Counted from the stretch's first letter, positions 26,988 through 36,223 are shown. The stretch is DNA of 64,000 bases from UBA2779 sp965232165 (GCA_965232165.1 CBDDOY010000001.1:558001-622000); one strand, 5' to 3'. Numbers and translations are program-made. Notes: generated from the sequence alone by a model not told the origin.

Positions 26988-28379
26988 CTACTTTTCGAGC
27001 CGAATCATGGACCATGGTTCGAGCAGTTTGTCGATTTCTTCGCTGCTGAGCACTCCGGCGGCCTGCACCACTTCACGCACGGTCTTACCGGTTTTATGCG
27101 CTTCATGTGCCAATGCGGCGGCCTTGTCATAGCCAATGCGCAGTGCCAGCGGAGTTACTAGGGCAAGGCTCTGCTCAATCCAGCCTTCGGCCTTTTCCCG
27201 AACGGCCTCAATGCCGGACACACAGCGTTCTCCCAGAACCCGTGCGGCATTGCCCAGTACCTCCATGGCCATCAGGGAGCACCAGGCTATCATGGGGTGC
27301 ATCATGTTGAGTTGCAGTGGGCCGGTGGTCCCTCCAATGCTCACGGATAGGGCCTGCCCCCTGGCGAAGGCTGCGGCCTGCACAACCATCTCCGGTATAA
27401 CAGGATTCACCTTGCCCGGCATGATGGAGCTTCCGGGCTGGAGCGAGGGCAGGGAAATTTCCCCCAATCCCGCGCGTGGACCGGAAGAGAGCAGTCGCAG
27501 ATCGTTGGCTATCTTCTCCATCGACACGGCCACGGTGTTCACGGCTCCCATCATCTCGACCTGGGCATCTCGGCAGGCGATGGCCTCGAATCGGCTGCCG
27601 GCGGCCATGAAGGGCACCCCAGATTCCCGTGCAATCAATGCTATCGCTGCATCGGCGAACCCCTCAGGGCAATTGAGGCCGGAACCCACTGCCGTTCCGC
27701 CTAGGGCCAATTCTTCCAAGTGAGGGAAGGCGGCCTTGATACGGGTTATTCCCTTGGCAATCTGCGAGCGGAAAGCCCCGAATTCCTGCCCTAGGGTCAT
27801 GGGTACGGCATCTTGAAGATGAGTCCGTCCGAGCTTAATAACCCTGGCGAATTCTTTTTCCTTGGCGGCCAGGGTTTTTTCCAACAGCCTCAGATTCTCT
27901 ACCATCCCATCGGCTGTGAGACGGTTGGCGATGTGCAGGGCCGTGGGGATGACATCGTTGGATGACTGACCCTTATTGACATGATCATTAGGGTGCACAG
28001 GATTCCGTGTGCCCTTCTCCCCGCCGAGAGCGACATTGGCCCTGTTCGCAAGAACCTCGTTCATGTTCATATTAGTGCTGGTGGCGCTGCCGGTCTGGAA
28101 AACATCCACCGGAAACTCGATGCCGAGTTTCTTGGATAGGATAATCTCGTCGGCGGCCTTTGCAATAGCATCGGCCAAACGCTTCTCCATGGCTCCAATA
28201 TCCCGGTTGGCGAGTGCCGCCGCCTTCTTCACTAAGGCGAGAGACCTAATGAATTCATCAGGCAGTCTGAATGGCGAAATTCCAAAATTTTCCACCGCCC
28301 GCTGTGTTTGCGCTCCATACCAGGCTTCTTCGGGAAGCTGTACCTCACCCATAGAATCCCTTTCAATCCGATATTTCAT
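26988..28379 (-). CDS. fumC: fumarate hydratase, class II
   Basis: Interconverts fumarate and malate without an iron-sulfur cluster. About 463 residues, with the superfamily signature GSSIMPGKVNP near residue 315 and substrate-binding segments TGSATSTNMNMNEV and NDHVNKGQSSNDV. The ATG at 28379 is preferred over a TTG 13 codons upstream because AGGAG stands 8 nt before it and the protein then begins KYRIERDSMGEVQLP, as in other FumC. It is monocistronic and convergent with recQ. Confidence 0.93.
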   Translation of the reverse strand: MKYRIERDSMGEVQLPEEAWYGAQTQRAVENFGISPFRLPDEFIRSLALVKKAAALANRDIGAMEKRLADAIAKAADEIILSKKLGIEFPVDVFQTGSATSTNMNMNEVLANRANVALGGEKGTRNPVHPNDHVNKGQSSNDVIPTALHIANRLTADGMVENLRLLEKTLAAKEKEFARVIKLGRTHLQDAVPMTLGQEFGAFRSQIAKGITRIKAAFPHLEELALGGTAVGSGLNCPEGFADAAIALIARESGVPFMAAGSRFEAIACRDAQVEMMGAVNTVAVSMEKIANDLRLLSSGPRAGLGEISLPSLQPGSSIMPGKVNPVIPEMVVQAAAFARGQALSVSIGGTTGPLQLNMMHPMIAWCSLMAMEVLGNAARVLGERCVSGIEAVREKAEGWIEQSLALVTPLALRIGYDKAAALAHEAHKTGKTVREVVQAAGVLSSEEIDKLLEPWSMIRLEK

Positions 28380-28796
28380 TTTCACTGCTCCTGTAAAACA
28401 ATTTTTTGATAGATGCAAGGTGATGTCAAGACGGTGTGTGCCGGTTGGAACTCATTGGCTTTAACTGGCCTGTCTGCCGCAAGCAGACGGGCGCTCATGG
28501 ATATGGTGCTCCCAAGACTTACCACCGCCCCCGAATTAGAAATTGCTGTACAATGAAGCATCTCCTGATGCCTTCAGGTTCCTTTCATGGACCAACAAAG
28601 GTCGACGACATGGGGATGCCATTTAGTCAGATTCGCCAAGGTTTTCTCAACAATACGGTTTCCCTCACGATGATCTTCTCTTCCGCAGGATGCAAGGCGG
28701 GGACTTGCGATTTGGAACAACTTGGATTAGCGGGTATTTCCTTGTAAGTTATTGTTATGGATGCAATTAGTGATGAAATATGCACGAATATTGTGA

Positions 28797-29015
28797 AAAC
28801 TTCAGGCTAACGCGCTGACCCAAGGCTTGAAAATCCTGGGTGATGATCGTCACACCGAGGTCATCTCAGCGCTTGATGCTTTGTTCAAAAAGTTTCTATA
28901 CTGTATCTCCAAAACCGAGCGGAAACTGAAATCAGCGGTAGAAAAATGCGCGGAACCTGAACCCGCAGATGCCACGCCTGAGGCCGACGAAGAAGCCGGG
29001 CTTCTCTTATTCTGA
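28797..29015 (+). pseudogene. gene remnant at the left edge of the defence island
   Basis: An open frame of 72 codons without a convincing start. The product has DDRHTEVISALDALFKKF and an acidic tail (PEPADATPEADEEAG). The family is not recognised; it looks like the C-terminal end of a longer protein. It marks the left border of the accessory region. The gap 28380-28796 holds nothing I can support. Confidence 0.3.
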
Positions 29016-29060
29016 CGCGGAACTGGGCAGCGCATTGTCCGGGGCTGTTGCGGGGAATGA

Positions 29061-30341
29061 ATGGAGGGGGGGGGAGTTGTGAGTGATAAACTTAGATTTC
29101 TTGATTTATTCTCCGGAGCAGGCGGTCTATCAGAGGGTTTTATACGGGCAGGCTTTGAGCCTGTTGCGCATGTTGAATCAGAAGCGGCGGCCTGCTTTAC
29201 CCTGCGGACACGCATGGCATTTCATTGGCTAAAATCCAAGGGTAAATTAGATATTTATTCAAATTACTTGAATGGAAAAATTAGCCGAACTGAATTTTAT
29301 GATCACATTCCCGACGAAGTTATTAGATCGATAATTAATGCAGAAATAGGCCAAGATACAATTAGCAATATATTTCAGGATATTGAATCCTTATTAAAGG
29401 CAGAGAAAATCAATTTAATTATAGGCGGGCCACCCTGCCAAGCTTACTCTCTTGTAGGGAGATCTCGCGATGAGAATAGAATGCAAGGAGATAAGCGCAA
29501 TTATCTATACAAATACTATGCTGAATTTCTAAAACGTTATAATCCATTATATTTTGTTTTTGAGAATGTGACAGGTCTTCTTTCCGCTAAAGATAGCGAT
29601 GGAAAATTTCATTTTGATGCAATGAGAGAGCTTTTTTCAAAGTGTGGATATGAGACTGATTACAGAGTATTGTCGGCAGAAGATTATGGTGTATTGCAGG
29701 CACGCAAAAGAATCATATTAGTAGGTCGAAAAAAAGGAAACCAAGATTTTTATCCGGAACCTGATAAATGGAGTCCTAATGTAACGGTAGAAGAAGTTTT
29801 CAAAGACCTTCCTCATATCCATGCAGGGGAGGGGTCTTTCGCTCCGTGCCGCCTCAAAAACTATCGAGGGACATGGCAGATCGAAACAGGCATTCGAGAT
29901 GAAGGAATACCTGTTACATGGCATGCCGCCAGGTCAAATAAATTGTGGGATTTAGAGATTTATCGAATTGCGGTTAAACTCTGGAATAAAGAAAAAACCA
30001 GACTTAATTACAATATGCTTCCAAAAAAATTGAAGATGCATCGTAATCGAAGTTCTTTTTTAGATAGATTCAAAGTGGTCGCTGCCGATCTGCCGTATTC
30101 CCAGACAGTAGTCGCTCATATTGCTAAAGATGGGCATTATTATATCCATCCAGATATCAAACAAAACCGTTCGATTACCCCCAGAGAAGCCGCTCGATTA
30201 CAAACTTTTCCCGATAATTATTTTTTTGAAGGGGAATCAGAAAAACCAAGCAGGACAGCCGCTTTCAGTCAAATAGGGAATGCGGTTCCGGTTCTTTTGT
30301 CTTATAAAATCGCTAAAAAATTAAAGGAGTCTTGGTCATGA
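29061..30341 (+). CDS. DNA (cytosine-5-)-methyltransferase
   Basis: A C5-cytosine methyltransferase of 426 residues. Canonical motifs are I (FSGAGGLSEGF), IV with the catalytic Cys (GGPPCQAYS), VI (ENV), VIII (QARKRIILVG), IX (RSITPREAARLQTFPD) and X (QIGNAVPVLL). The target-recognition region is about residues 240-345, and the recognition sequence is unknown. The coding sequence begins ATGGA followed by nine G residues, and an in-frame GTG lies just after the tract, so slippage could switch the ATG-initiated product. It is first in a tight operon with the GHKL kinase (ATGA overlap) and a receiver protein, which suggests a common defence function. Confidence 0.9.
   Translation: MEGGGVVSDKLRFLDLFSGAGGLSEGFIRAGFEPVAHVESEAAACFTLRTRMAFHWLKSKGKLDIYSNYLNGKISRTEFYDHIPDEVIRSIINAEIGQDTISNIFQDIESLLKAEKINLIIGGPPCQAYSLVGRSRDENRMQGDKRNYLYKYYAEFLKRYNPLYFVFENVTGLLSAKDSDGKFHFDAMRELFSKCGYETDYRVLSAEDYGVLQARKRIILVGRKKGNQDFYPEPDKWSPNVTVEEVFKDLPHIHAGEGSFAPCRLKNYRGTWQIETGIRDEGIPVTWHAARSNKLWDLEIYRIAVKLWNKEKTRLNYNMLPKKLKMHRNRSSFLDRFKVVAADLPYSQTVVAHIAKDGHYYIHPDIKQNRSITPREAARLQTFPDNYFFEGESEKPSRTAAFSQIGNAVPVLLSYKIAKKLKESWS
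29066..29074 (+). repeat. G9 homopolymer tract at the methyltransferase start
   Basis: Nine consecutive G bases in codons 2-5 counted from the ATG at 29061. Gain or loss of one G shifts the frame after the ATG. The GTG at 29079 lies downstream and would escape this. Confidence 0.7.
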
Positions 30342-32479
30342 GCCAAGAGCTAACATATAAAATACGCCCGGCTGGCCGCCATTTATTGACAATCGGTCGA
30401 GACCTCATCCAAGATCGCTATGCCGCTGTTATCGAATTGGTGAAAAATGCTTATGATGCAGATTCTCCAAGCGTAAGCATTGAATTTAAAATGAACGATG
30501 ACCAAAATGAATATAAAGTGATAGTCAAAGATCATGGGCATGGGATGTCACATGAAGTTGTTACAGAAAAGTGGATGGTCCCTTCGACAGAAGATAAGCT
30601 AGGAAGAAAAACAAGTCCTTCTGGCAGGGTGATGCAAGGCCGAAAAGGTGTTGGCCGTTATTCGGCATCGATTCTTGGAAACGACTTGCTACTTGAAACA
30701 ATAACCAAACAAGGGGAAAAAACGACATTGCTTCTTGAGTGGGAGAGTTTTGAAAAGGCGAAGTTTCTTGAAGATGTGGATGTCCTAATTGAAAAAACAA
30801 CCTCTAAAAATTCTTCTGGCACAACTCTAACGATACATCAGAACAGAGAGTTTAAACTAGATTGGGATAAGAAGAAGCTCGAAAAACTTCGTTATGAATT
30901 AAAGAAGTTAAAGCCTCCGGTAACTATCTTAAATGAAAAAGAAGATGATTTTCAGATTGAATTATTGTTTACTGGGTTTTCAGGTCAAGACGACAGCCGT
31001 GAAACAATAGAGCCATATCCTATTCTCAATCTTTATGATTACCGCATCAGTGGAAAAATTAGCTCTGACGGAAAAGGAACGCTTTACTACGCACAACAGA
31101 AAGCGCGCAATTCTGCAGAAGAAGAAATTAATTTTGACTTAGGTCAGCCTACTAAATGTGGGGATTTGGACTTTGATATCCGCGTTTACGACAGGGACAA
31201 GGAATCCATTGATTCACTTATACGGCGTGGATTAAAAGATGAGAATGGAGATTACGTGGGTAAATCAGAAGCGCGACGGCTTCTTGATAATTTTAATGGA
31301 GTGGGCGTCTACAGGAATGGGTTCAGAATTAGACCTCTCGGAGATGCCGATTTTGATTGGCTAAGTCTTAACGAACAACGTGTTCAAAACCCTTCTATGA
31401 GAATTGGCAGCAATCAAGTGATTGGATTTGTATCTCTTCAATCTGAGGAAAAATCAGAACTTGAAGAAAAAAGTGCCAGAGACGGACTCAAGGAAAATCT
31501 AGCATATGAATCTTTGAAGGACATAACCAAAAAAGTTATAGTTAAGTTAGAAGAACGGCGCTTTGACTATAGATCTAAATCTGGCCTCAGTCGAACTTCT
31601 TTGAAGATAGAACAAGAAATTGAAAAACTATTTTCTTATGAAGAATTAAAGAAAAAAGTGCAGAGAAAACTGCACAGCAGTGAAGTTGAGCAGCTTGTTA
31701 TTGATGAACTGCTCCAAGATTTCGACAAAGATAGTGAAGATAAGAATAAAACCGCAGAGGGAATTCGCCAAGCGGTGGCGATTTATCAGGGGCAAGTAAC
31801 CTTAGGAAAAATTATTAATGTTATTCTGCACGAAGGCAGAAGACCCTTGAGCTACTTCAGAAATCAAATTCCACGTATTCGAAAAAAAATTGATGCTTTT
31901 CAAAATAATCAAACCCAAGAGCTGGCAAATGAATTAAAGGAAATAGCCATTGGAATTGGTAATAATGCCGAAAGATTTGTCTCTCTTTTTTCTCGCCTAG
32001 ATCCTCTTGCTTCGGGGAAAAGACCAAACCGCAAAGAGCTGAATCTTAAATCCGAGATAATGAAAGCCATCAAAATTTTTAAGTCAGATGAATGCTATGC
32101 GGATGTTCAATGGGAATTAGCCGGAGATGATGTAAGTGTTTTTGGGTGGTCTCAAGATATTGTTACCGTGTTTTCTAACCTAATAGAAAATAGTCTTTAT
32201 TGGATGAGGGGAAAAAAAACTCCTGTGAAGAAAATAGAAATAACCATATCAAAAGATGAAGAAGTTTTTGGAATTGATTACAGAGATACGGGACCAGGGA
32301 TTGAGACTGACTTAATTAATAGAAATGTCATTTTTGAGCCGCATTTCTCTACCAAACCTGAAGGCACAGGGCTGGGCCTCTCTATTGCTGGTGAAGCTGC
32401 TTCGAGGCTTGGGATGACAATCAAATCTTTTGAATCTGACACAGGTGTTTATTTTAGACTAGAACAGAAGGGGGTTTAG
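30338..32479 (+). CDS. double-GHKL ATPase: Hsp90/MORC-like N-domain plus histidine-kinase-like C-domain
   Basis: A 713-residue soluble protein with two GHKL ATPase units. The N-terminal one (residues ~10-200) has AVIELVKNAYDAD, DHGHGM and the GRKGVGRYSAS lid, as in MutL/Hsp90/MORC-type ATPases. A long helical linker follows. The C-terminal part (~480-713) resembles a histidine kinase: an H-box-like ILHEGRRPLSY with a candidate phospho-His, then NLIENSLYW (N box), DTGPGI (G1) and GTGLGLSIA (G2). It overlaps the methyltransferase (ATGA; AGGAG 8 nt upstream) and is 2 nt before a receiver gene. The arrangement suggests sensing by the N-part and phosphotransfer to the receiver protein. Confidence 0.8.
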   Translation: MSQELTYKIRPAGRHLLTIGRDLIQDRYAAVIELVKNAYDADSPSVSIEFKMNDDQNEYKVIVKDHGHGMSHEVVTEKWMVPSTEDKLGRKTSPSGRVMQGRKGVGRYSASILGNDLLLETITKQGEKTTLLLEWESFEKAKFLEDVDVLIEKTTSKNSSGTTLTIHQNREFKLDWDKKKLEKLRYELKKLKPPVTILNEKEDDFQIELLFTGFSGQDDSRETIEPYPILNLYDYRISGKISSDGKGTLYYAQQKARNSAEEEINFDLGQPTKCGDLDFDIRVYDRDKESIDSLIRRGLKDENGDYVGKSEARRLLDNFNGVGVYRNGFRIRPLGDADFDWLSLNEQRVQNPSMRIGSNQVIGFVSLQSEEKSELEEKSARDGLKENLAYESLKDITKKVIVKLEERRFDYRSKSGLSRTSLKIEQEIEKLFSYEELKKKVQRKLHSSEVEQLVIDELLQDFDKDSEDKNKTAEGIRQAVAIYQGQVTLGKIINVILHEGRRPLSYFRNQIPRIRKKIDAFQNNQTQELANELKEIAIGIGNNAERFVSLFSRLDPLASGKRPNRKELNLKSEIMKAIKIFKSDECYADVQWELAGDDVSVFGWSQDIVTVFSNLIENSLYWMRGKKTPVKKIEITISKDEEVFGIDYRDTGPGIETDLINRNVIFEPHFSTKPEGTGLGLSIAGEAASRLGMTIKSFESDTGVYFRLEQKGV

Positions 32480-32481
32480 TT

Positions 32482-33564
32482 ATGATTAAGATGAAAATTT
32501 TACTTGTAGAAGACGATAGCCAAGAACAAAAAAACTGTAGCGATGCTGTTGGCGATATTAATGAAGAGAACCCAGGGTCCATTGAGCTTATAACAGCTAA
32601 AACTCTTGATGAGGCAAAGGAAAAATTGGACAGCTCGTTTGATGGGGCAATTATAGACTTGTAGCTTGGCGATAAAGGGGATGAAGGAAATAGTGTAGTC
32701 GAAGCTATCTATAGTTCTCTCTTTCGAATTCCTATAATTATCCTTACGGGAACCCCAGATTCTATCACACAAGATAAAGCAATTATTGCGATATATAAAA
32801 AAGGTGAGGAAGGTGCAGAGTATGCCGTTTTGTTAGAACGATTATGGAAGATCAATCAAACGGGTTTGACACGCATTATTGGGGGGAGAGGAAAAATTGA
32901 AGAGTTATTAGGCCAAATGTTTCGAAGAAATCTTCTGCCTCAGAGAAACAAATGGATTGAGTATGGGGAGAGGGAGAAAGATTCTTCCAGGACCGAAAGG
33001 GCTTTACTTCGCCACACTCTAAATCATTTACTTTGCTTACTGGATGATGGCAGTGAAAAATGCTTTCCTGAAGAAGTATATATTCACCCTCCTATGAATC
33101 CACAGCTCAGTACAGGAAGCATTGTGAAATGCAGAACAAGCGAAACATACTTTGTCGTTATGAACCCTGCTTGTGATCTTGTTGTACGCGACGATGGGAA
33201 ATTTAAAACGAACAGAATTCTAGTTGGAGAAATTGAATCACAAGCTTCATTATTTCCAGTTCCTCCCGCTGGTGCCCTCAGCAATAACAAAATGGGCGAT
33301 TTGAAGAGAGCATACCAAAACAAATGGACAAATTATCATCATTGGCTTCCCAAAACCGATTTTTTTGAAGGAGGTTTTATTAACTTCAGAAAAATTAAAT
33401 CCTTTACTCAGGATGATTTTAATGAGAAATTTAAAGAATCTGAGTCCCAGATTTCGCCATCATTTGTCAAAGATATAGTATCTCGCTTTTCTTCTTATTA
33501 TGCCCGGCAAGGTCAACCTGATATTGATGTTCAAGCACCTTCTGAGGAAAAGACTTCATCCTAA
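32482..33564 (+). pseudogene. receiver-domain protein with unknown C-terminal domain, interrupted by an amber codon
   Basis: The frame 32482-33564 encodes a 361-codon protein if the TAG at 32662-32664 is ignored. Residues 1-125 are a response-regulator receiver: acidic pair LLVEDD (10-12), phospho-acceptor AIIDL (Asp59) and IIILTGT. The amber codon is residue 61, just after the acceptor Asp, so the native product is cut short. The C-terminal ~240 residues (with MNPACDLVVRDD and LFPVPPAGAL) are not a known DNA-binding output domain and may be an effector. Downstream sequence is intact, so the change looks recent. Suppression of TAG, a strain polymorphism and a sequencing error are all alternatives. 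Confidence 0.7.
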
Positions 33565-33804
33565 TGGCTGCTCTGGCGAGCAAGGATGGCTTTAAATACC
33601 CTGAAGACAAGCTGCTAAGCCTTGCCAAGGAAGTTAAGAAAGCCGCTGATGATAAATCCAGATTGACCACAGGAATGAGCATGACGACATAAAAGCCGAA
33701 TTGAAGGACGAACTGATCCTCCTTCTTGCCAAACACAAATACCCTTTTGTTGACAGCGACGAGGTCTATGAAAAGATATTCGAGCAGGCTGAGAACTTCA
33801 AGTA
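33564..33804 (+). pseudogene. type I restriction subunit R (HsdR) C-terminal remnant
   Basis: Two frames together give the C-terminal end of an HsdR protein: first YPEDKLLSLAKEVKKAADD, then after a frameshift DDIKAELKDELILLLAKHKY and DEVYEKIFEQAENFK with its stop at 33802-33804. The family tail pattern is clear. It differs from the tail of the intact HsdR at 46922, so it comes from a second, lost type I system. Its ATG overlaps the stop of the receiver gene, probably a deletion junction. Confidence 0.7.
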
Positions 33805-33837
33805 ATATCAGGGTGCCAAATAGCAGTGAGCGGCGAG

Positions 33838-34326
33838 ATGAAGAAAATCGATTCGCTTAAAAACATGGCGGTTTTTCAGGACTTCCGATGGACGTCATCT
33901 GCGCGGGATGGCTGCAACAACATCGCTGAGTTTTAAAAATCGATATTCTTTATGACCGGAACTACTCCGGAAAATCAACGCTCTCGCGGAGCTTCAGGGC
34001 TCTCGAAACCGGTTCTATTTCAGAAAATATAGTTCACCTGAGTTTCAGTTGTCTTTAGACGGCGGCAGCAATGCTACGCAAGACTCTCTAAGCAATCATG
34101 GGCAAGTTGTTCGGGTTTTCAATGAAGACTTTGCCCGGGACAACTTGCGCTTCATTGTTGAAGACGGGCAGGCCGTCAATTCGTTTGCCATCTTAGGGGA
34201 AGACAATACAAAGCTTGAGAAAGAGATCGAACAGCATGAAGCCTCAAGAACGAAGAGGATAAATCTGGACTGCGGGGAGTGTTCCTCATGGCTGAAGAAA
34301 AATTCAAAGAAGCCCGAAAAACTCAT
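33838..34326 (+). pseudogene. AAA_13 (RloC/PrrC-like) ATPase N-terminal remnant
   Basis: Fragments in several frames match the start of AAA_13 ATPases: a core with AVFQDFRW, then an ILYDRNYSGKSTLSR P-loop (normal form ILYGRNYSGKTTLSR), FRALETGSIS, HGQVVRVFNEDF and NSFAILGEDNTKL. A coiled stretch ending EEKFKEARKTH follows. There is an in-frame stop after NNIAEF and at least one more frameshift. AAA_13 proteins include the anticodon nucleases RloC and PrrC, which often sit in type I RM loci. Only the N-part survives, fused in frame to an HsdS tail. Confidence 0.7.
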
Positions 34327-34673
34327 GGCGATGAATCAATCCTGCTATGGGGTTCGAGGGAAAAGGATATTTCTGTCAGCTTTGTTTATTACGCAATCAG
34401 AGAGAAAGTTGCCGCTCTTCAAAGAGGTGGACTTGGTTCCGTTTTCAACACCATTACGCGTGACACCTTAAAACAATCAAAATTGCATTTGGCAACCCGG
34501 AGCTAACAGAAAGACTTGAAAACAGGATTAAATCCAGCTTTGACAGGATATTAGCTAATAGATTTAGCTCAAAAACATTGTCAAACACTCGCTCCCCCCT
34601 TCTCTCTCTACTCTTGTCTGGTAAAATGAGGATACCCGAAGCCGAAAAACTGGCGGAGGGGTTAGAATTATAG
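34327..34673 (+). pseudogene. HsdS specificity-subunit C-terminal remnant
   Basis: Following the AAA_13 fragment in the same frame is a half-TRD typical of HsdS (YYAIREKVAALQRGGLGSVF, NTITRDTLKQ). After a frameshift come PELTERLENRIKSSFDRILA and the usual HsdS end LLSGKMRIPEAEKLAEGL with a TAG stop at 34671-34673. Its relation to the HsdR remnant upstream indicates a deleted hsdS-aaa-hsdR locus. Confidence 0.65.
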
Positions 34674-34682
34674 GGATGAGTT

Positions 34683-35260
34683 ATGAATGATGATGTGAAG
34701 TGAATATCCCTGATGCTGTTCGCCCTTACCTGAACGAAATAGCAGAGCGCTTATGGGCCGGAAGAGCCGCTGTAATGGTCGGCGCGGGGCGTTTGCCGGA
34801 TATCTCCGGGCTGTCCACAAAAGACCTGCTGAAAAAATTGCGCCTGCTGACCAAAAAATGCCTGACCAATGCAGCAGTTATTCTGTTCGGCAAAGACCCG
34901 GGCGAGTTTTACCCCAACCTGTTTGTAAAGATTGGCCGCTTTGGCACCAGTGTGGTGGATATGCGCTTTCAGGAGGTTTGTGAAGGCAATCTGTTTCAGA
35001 TGCTGCGCGATGTGATGGAGCAGTTGGAAAAAAAGTTTCTGCTCAAGCCGGTTCGTTTCGAGGGTCTGCGTCGGATTGAAAAGCTGGAATATTCCGTTCC
35101 TGCCTTGCGTGAGATGTTACTCAATGCGCTGGTGCATCGTAACTGCATGGGGAGCATGACACAATTGAAAGTGATGGATGACCGGCTTTCGCTTTGGAAT
35201 GCCGGGGAATTCGCTGAAGACATTCTCGTTCAAAATGAGGATTTTTTTATCTATAACTAA
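34683..35260 (+). pseudogene. SIR2-like N-terminus fused to AlbA_2/Schlafen-type C-terminal part
   Basis: The first ~30 residues (IPDAVRPYLNEIAERLW, AAVMVGAG) are the start of a SIR2-like (SIR2_2) defence NADase, cut just before the GxGxS nucleotide motif. The rest (LTNAAVILFGKDPGEFYPN, EKLEYSVPALREMLLNALVH) is the middle of an AlbA_2/HATPase_c_4 protein. The frame from ATG 34683 breaks after six codons, but a GTG at 34700 reads the whole chimera. The C-terminus (AEDILVQNEDFFIYN) ends early. It is an in-frame fusion left by deletion; a functional product is unlikely. Confidence 0.6.
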
Positions 35261-35263
35261 TGA

Positions 35264-36223
35264 TTAGGGCTTTACTGAAGATTTATTTGTGGCATCCATT
35301 TTCAACTTAAATATTTTTGTCCGAATATCTATATATGCAAATATTGCTTCTCCCTTTTTGCACATCCGATCATCTCCACTCATTATTCCATCACAGAAAA
35401 TAGAATAGGCTAAATGTAATGCATCACTATTGATTCCATAAATTTTACTCATCTTTGCCAGTCCACCATCAGGCCAATATCCAAGAGTATTCAATAATGA
35501 ATGACAATGTATAACATTTTGAAATTTTGAATACAAAAAATCCGATTGAAAATAAAATGCTACTTTTCCAAATAATTGATCTTTGTCTATTCCTGTAATT
35601 TCGTCATTAATCAAATTCCAAATTTGATCAATTACTAGCCCATCCTTAGGATCCAGATTGCTCAAAATTTTTTTTGTTAGTTTTTTTCTTATTTTGTCCA
35701 ACGAAAAAAACTCTTGGTCCCTAATGAAATTCTCTAATTGATCACCAATAGTTTTAGCAAGAAGATTATATTTAGATTCCAGTTCAGAATTTCCCAAATA
35801 TCTAAAGCTATCACCAAGTAATTCTTTCATTGTATCTTGAGATATGCGATTTATTTCTTTGGGAGTTGTTATAGTTTTATTGCCGCTAAAGAATACCTGT
35901 AATAATTGAAGCAGATTTCCTGTAGACTCGTTATTTTTTATCGTGTCTTTATATTCTTCATACATTGTTTTGGGATCTGCATAATCAAATAAAAAATCAT
36001 TATCTGTGAATTTACTATTTGAGTCTAAGTTGCATCCTATTTTTCTGGCTTTCAATCGTTTAAGAACACTGAAGTATCCATCATTCTCCCATCGTGTTAT
36101 CTCATTAAAATGTTCATCAGAATATATATATTGGACTTGATCACTATTAGGAATCTTGATTTTTCCTTCAAAATCATATTGAAGAACATTTTGATCCAGA
36201 TATACTTTGAATAGTTGCCTCAA
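35264..36223 (-). CDS. putative PIN-like nuclease
   Basis: A 319-residue protein, more AT-rich than its neighbours. Possible PIN-fold acidic residues occur in order: YLDQN near residue 9, DEHFNEI near 38-42, DALHLAYS at 267 and GDDR at 284-287 followed by KKGEAIFAY. This layout (N-terminal Asp, middle Glu, C-terminal Asp cluster) is that of large PIN-like RNases used in toxin-antitoxin and phage defence. The middle helical region is unrecognised. It lies alone on the minus strand between decayed defence genes, and AT-richness suggests separate acquisition. No antitoxin is visible next to it. Confidence 0.5.
   Translation of the reverse strand: MRQLFKVYLDQNVLQYDFEGKIKIPNSDQVQYIYSDEHFNEITRWENDGYFSVLKRLKARKIGCNLDSNSKFTDNDFLFDYADPKTMYEEYKDTIKNNESTGNLLQLLQVFFSGNKTITTPKEINRISQDTMKELLGDSFRYLGNSELESKYNLLAKTIGDQLENFIRDQEFFSLDKIRKKLTKKILSNLDPKDGLVIDQIWNLINDEITGIDKDQLFGKVAFYFQSDFLYSKFQNVIHCHSLLNTLGYWPDGGLAKMSKIYGINSDALHLAYSIFCDGIMSGDDRMCKKGEAIFAYIDIRTKIFKLKMDATNKSSVKP

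Noticed and set aside
28436..28747. 103-codon plus-strand frame downstream of fumC
   Set aside because: Low-complexity product without recognisable features; overlaps the fumC promoter region on the other strand.
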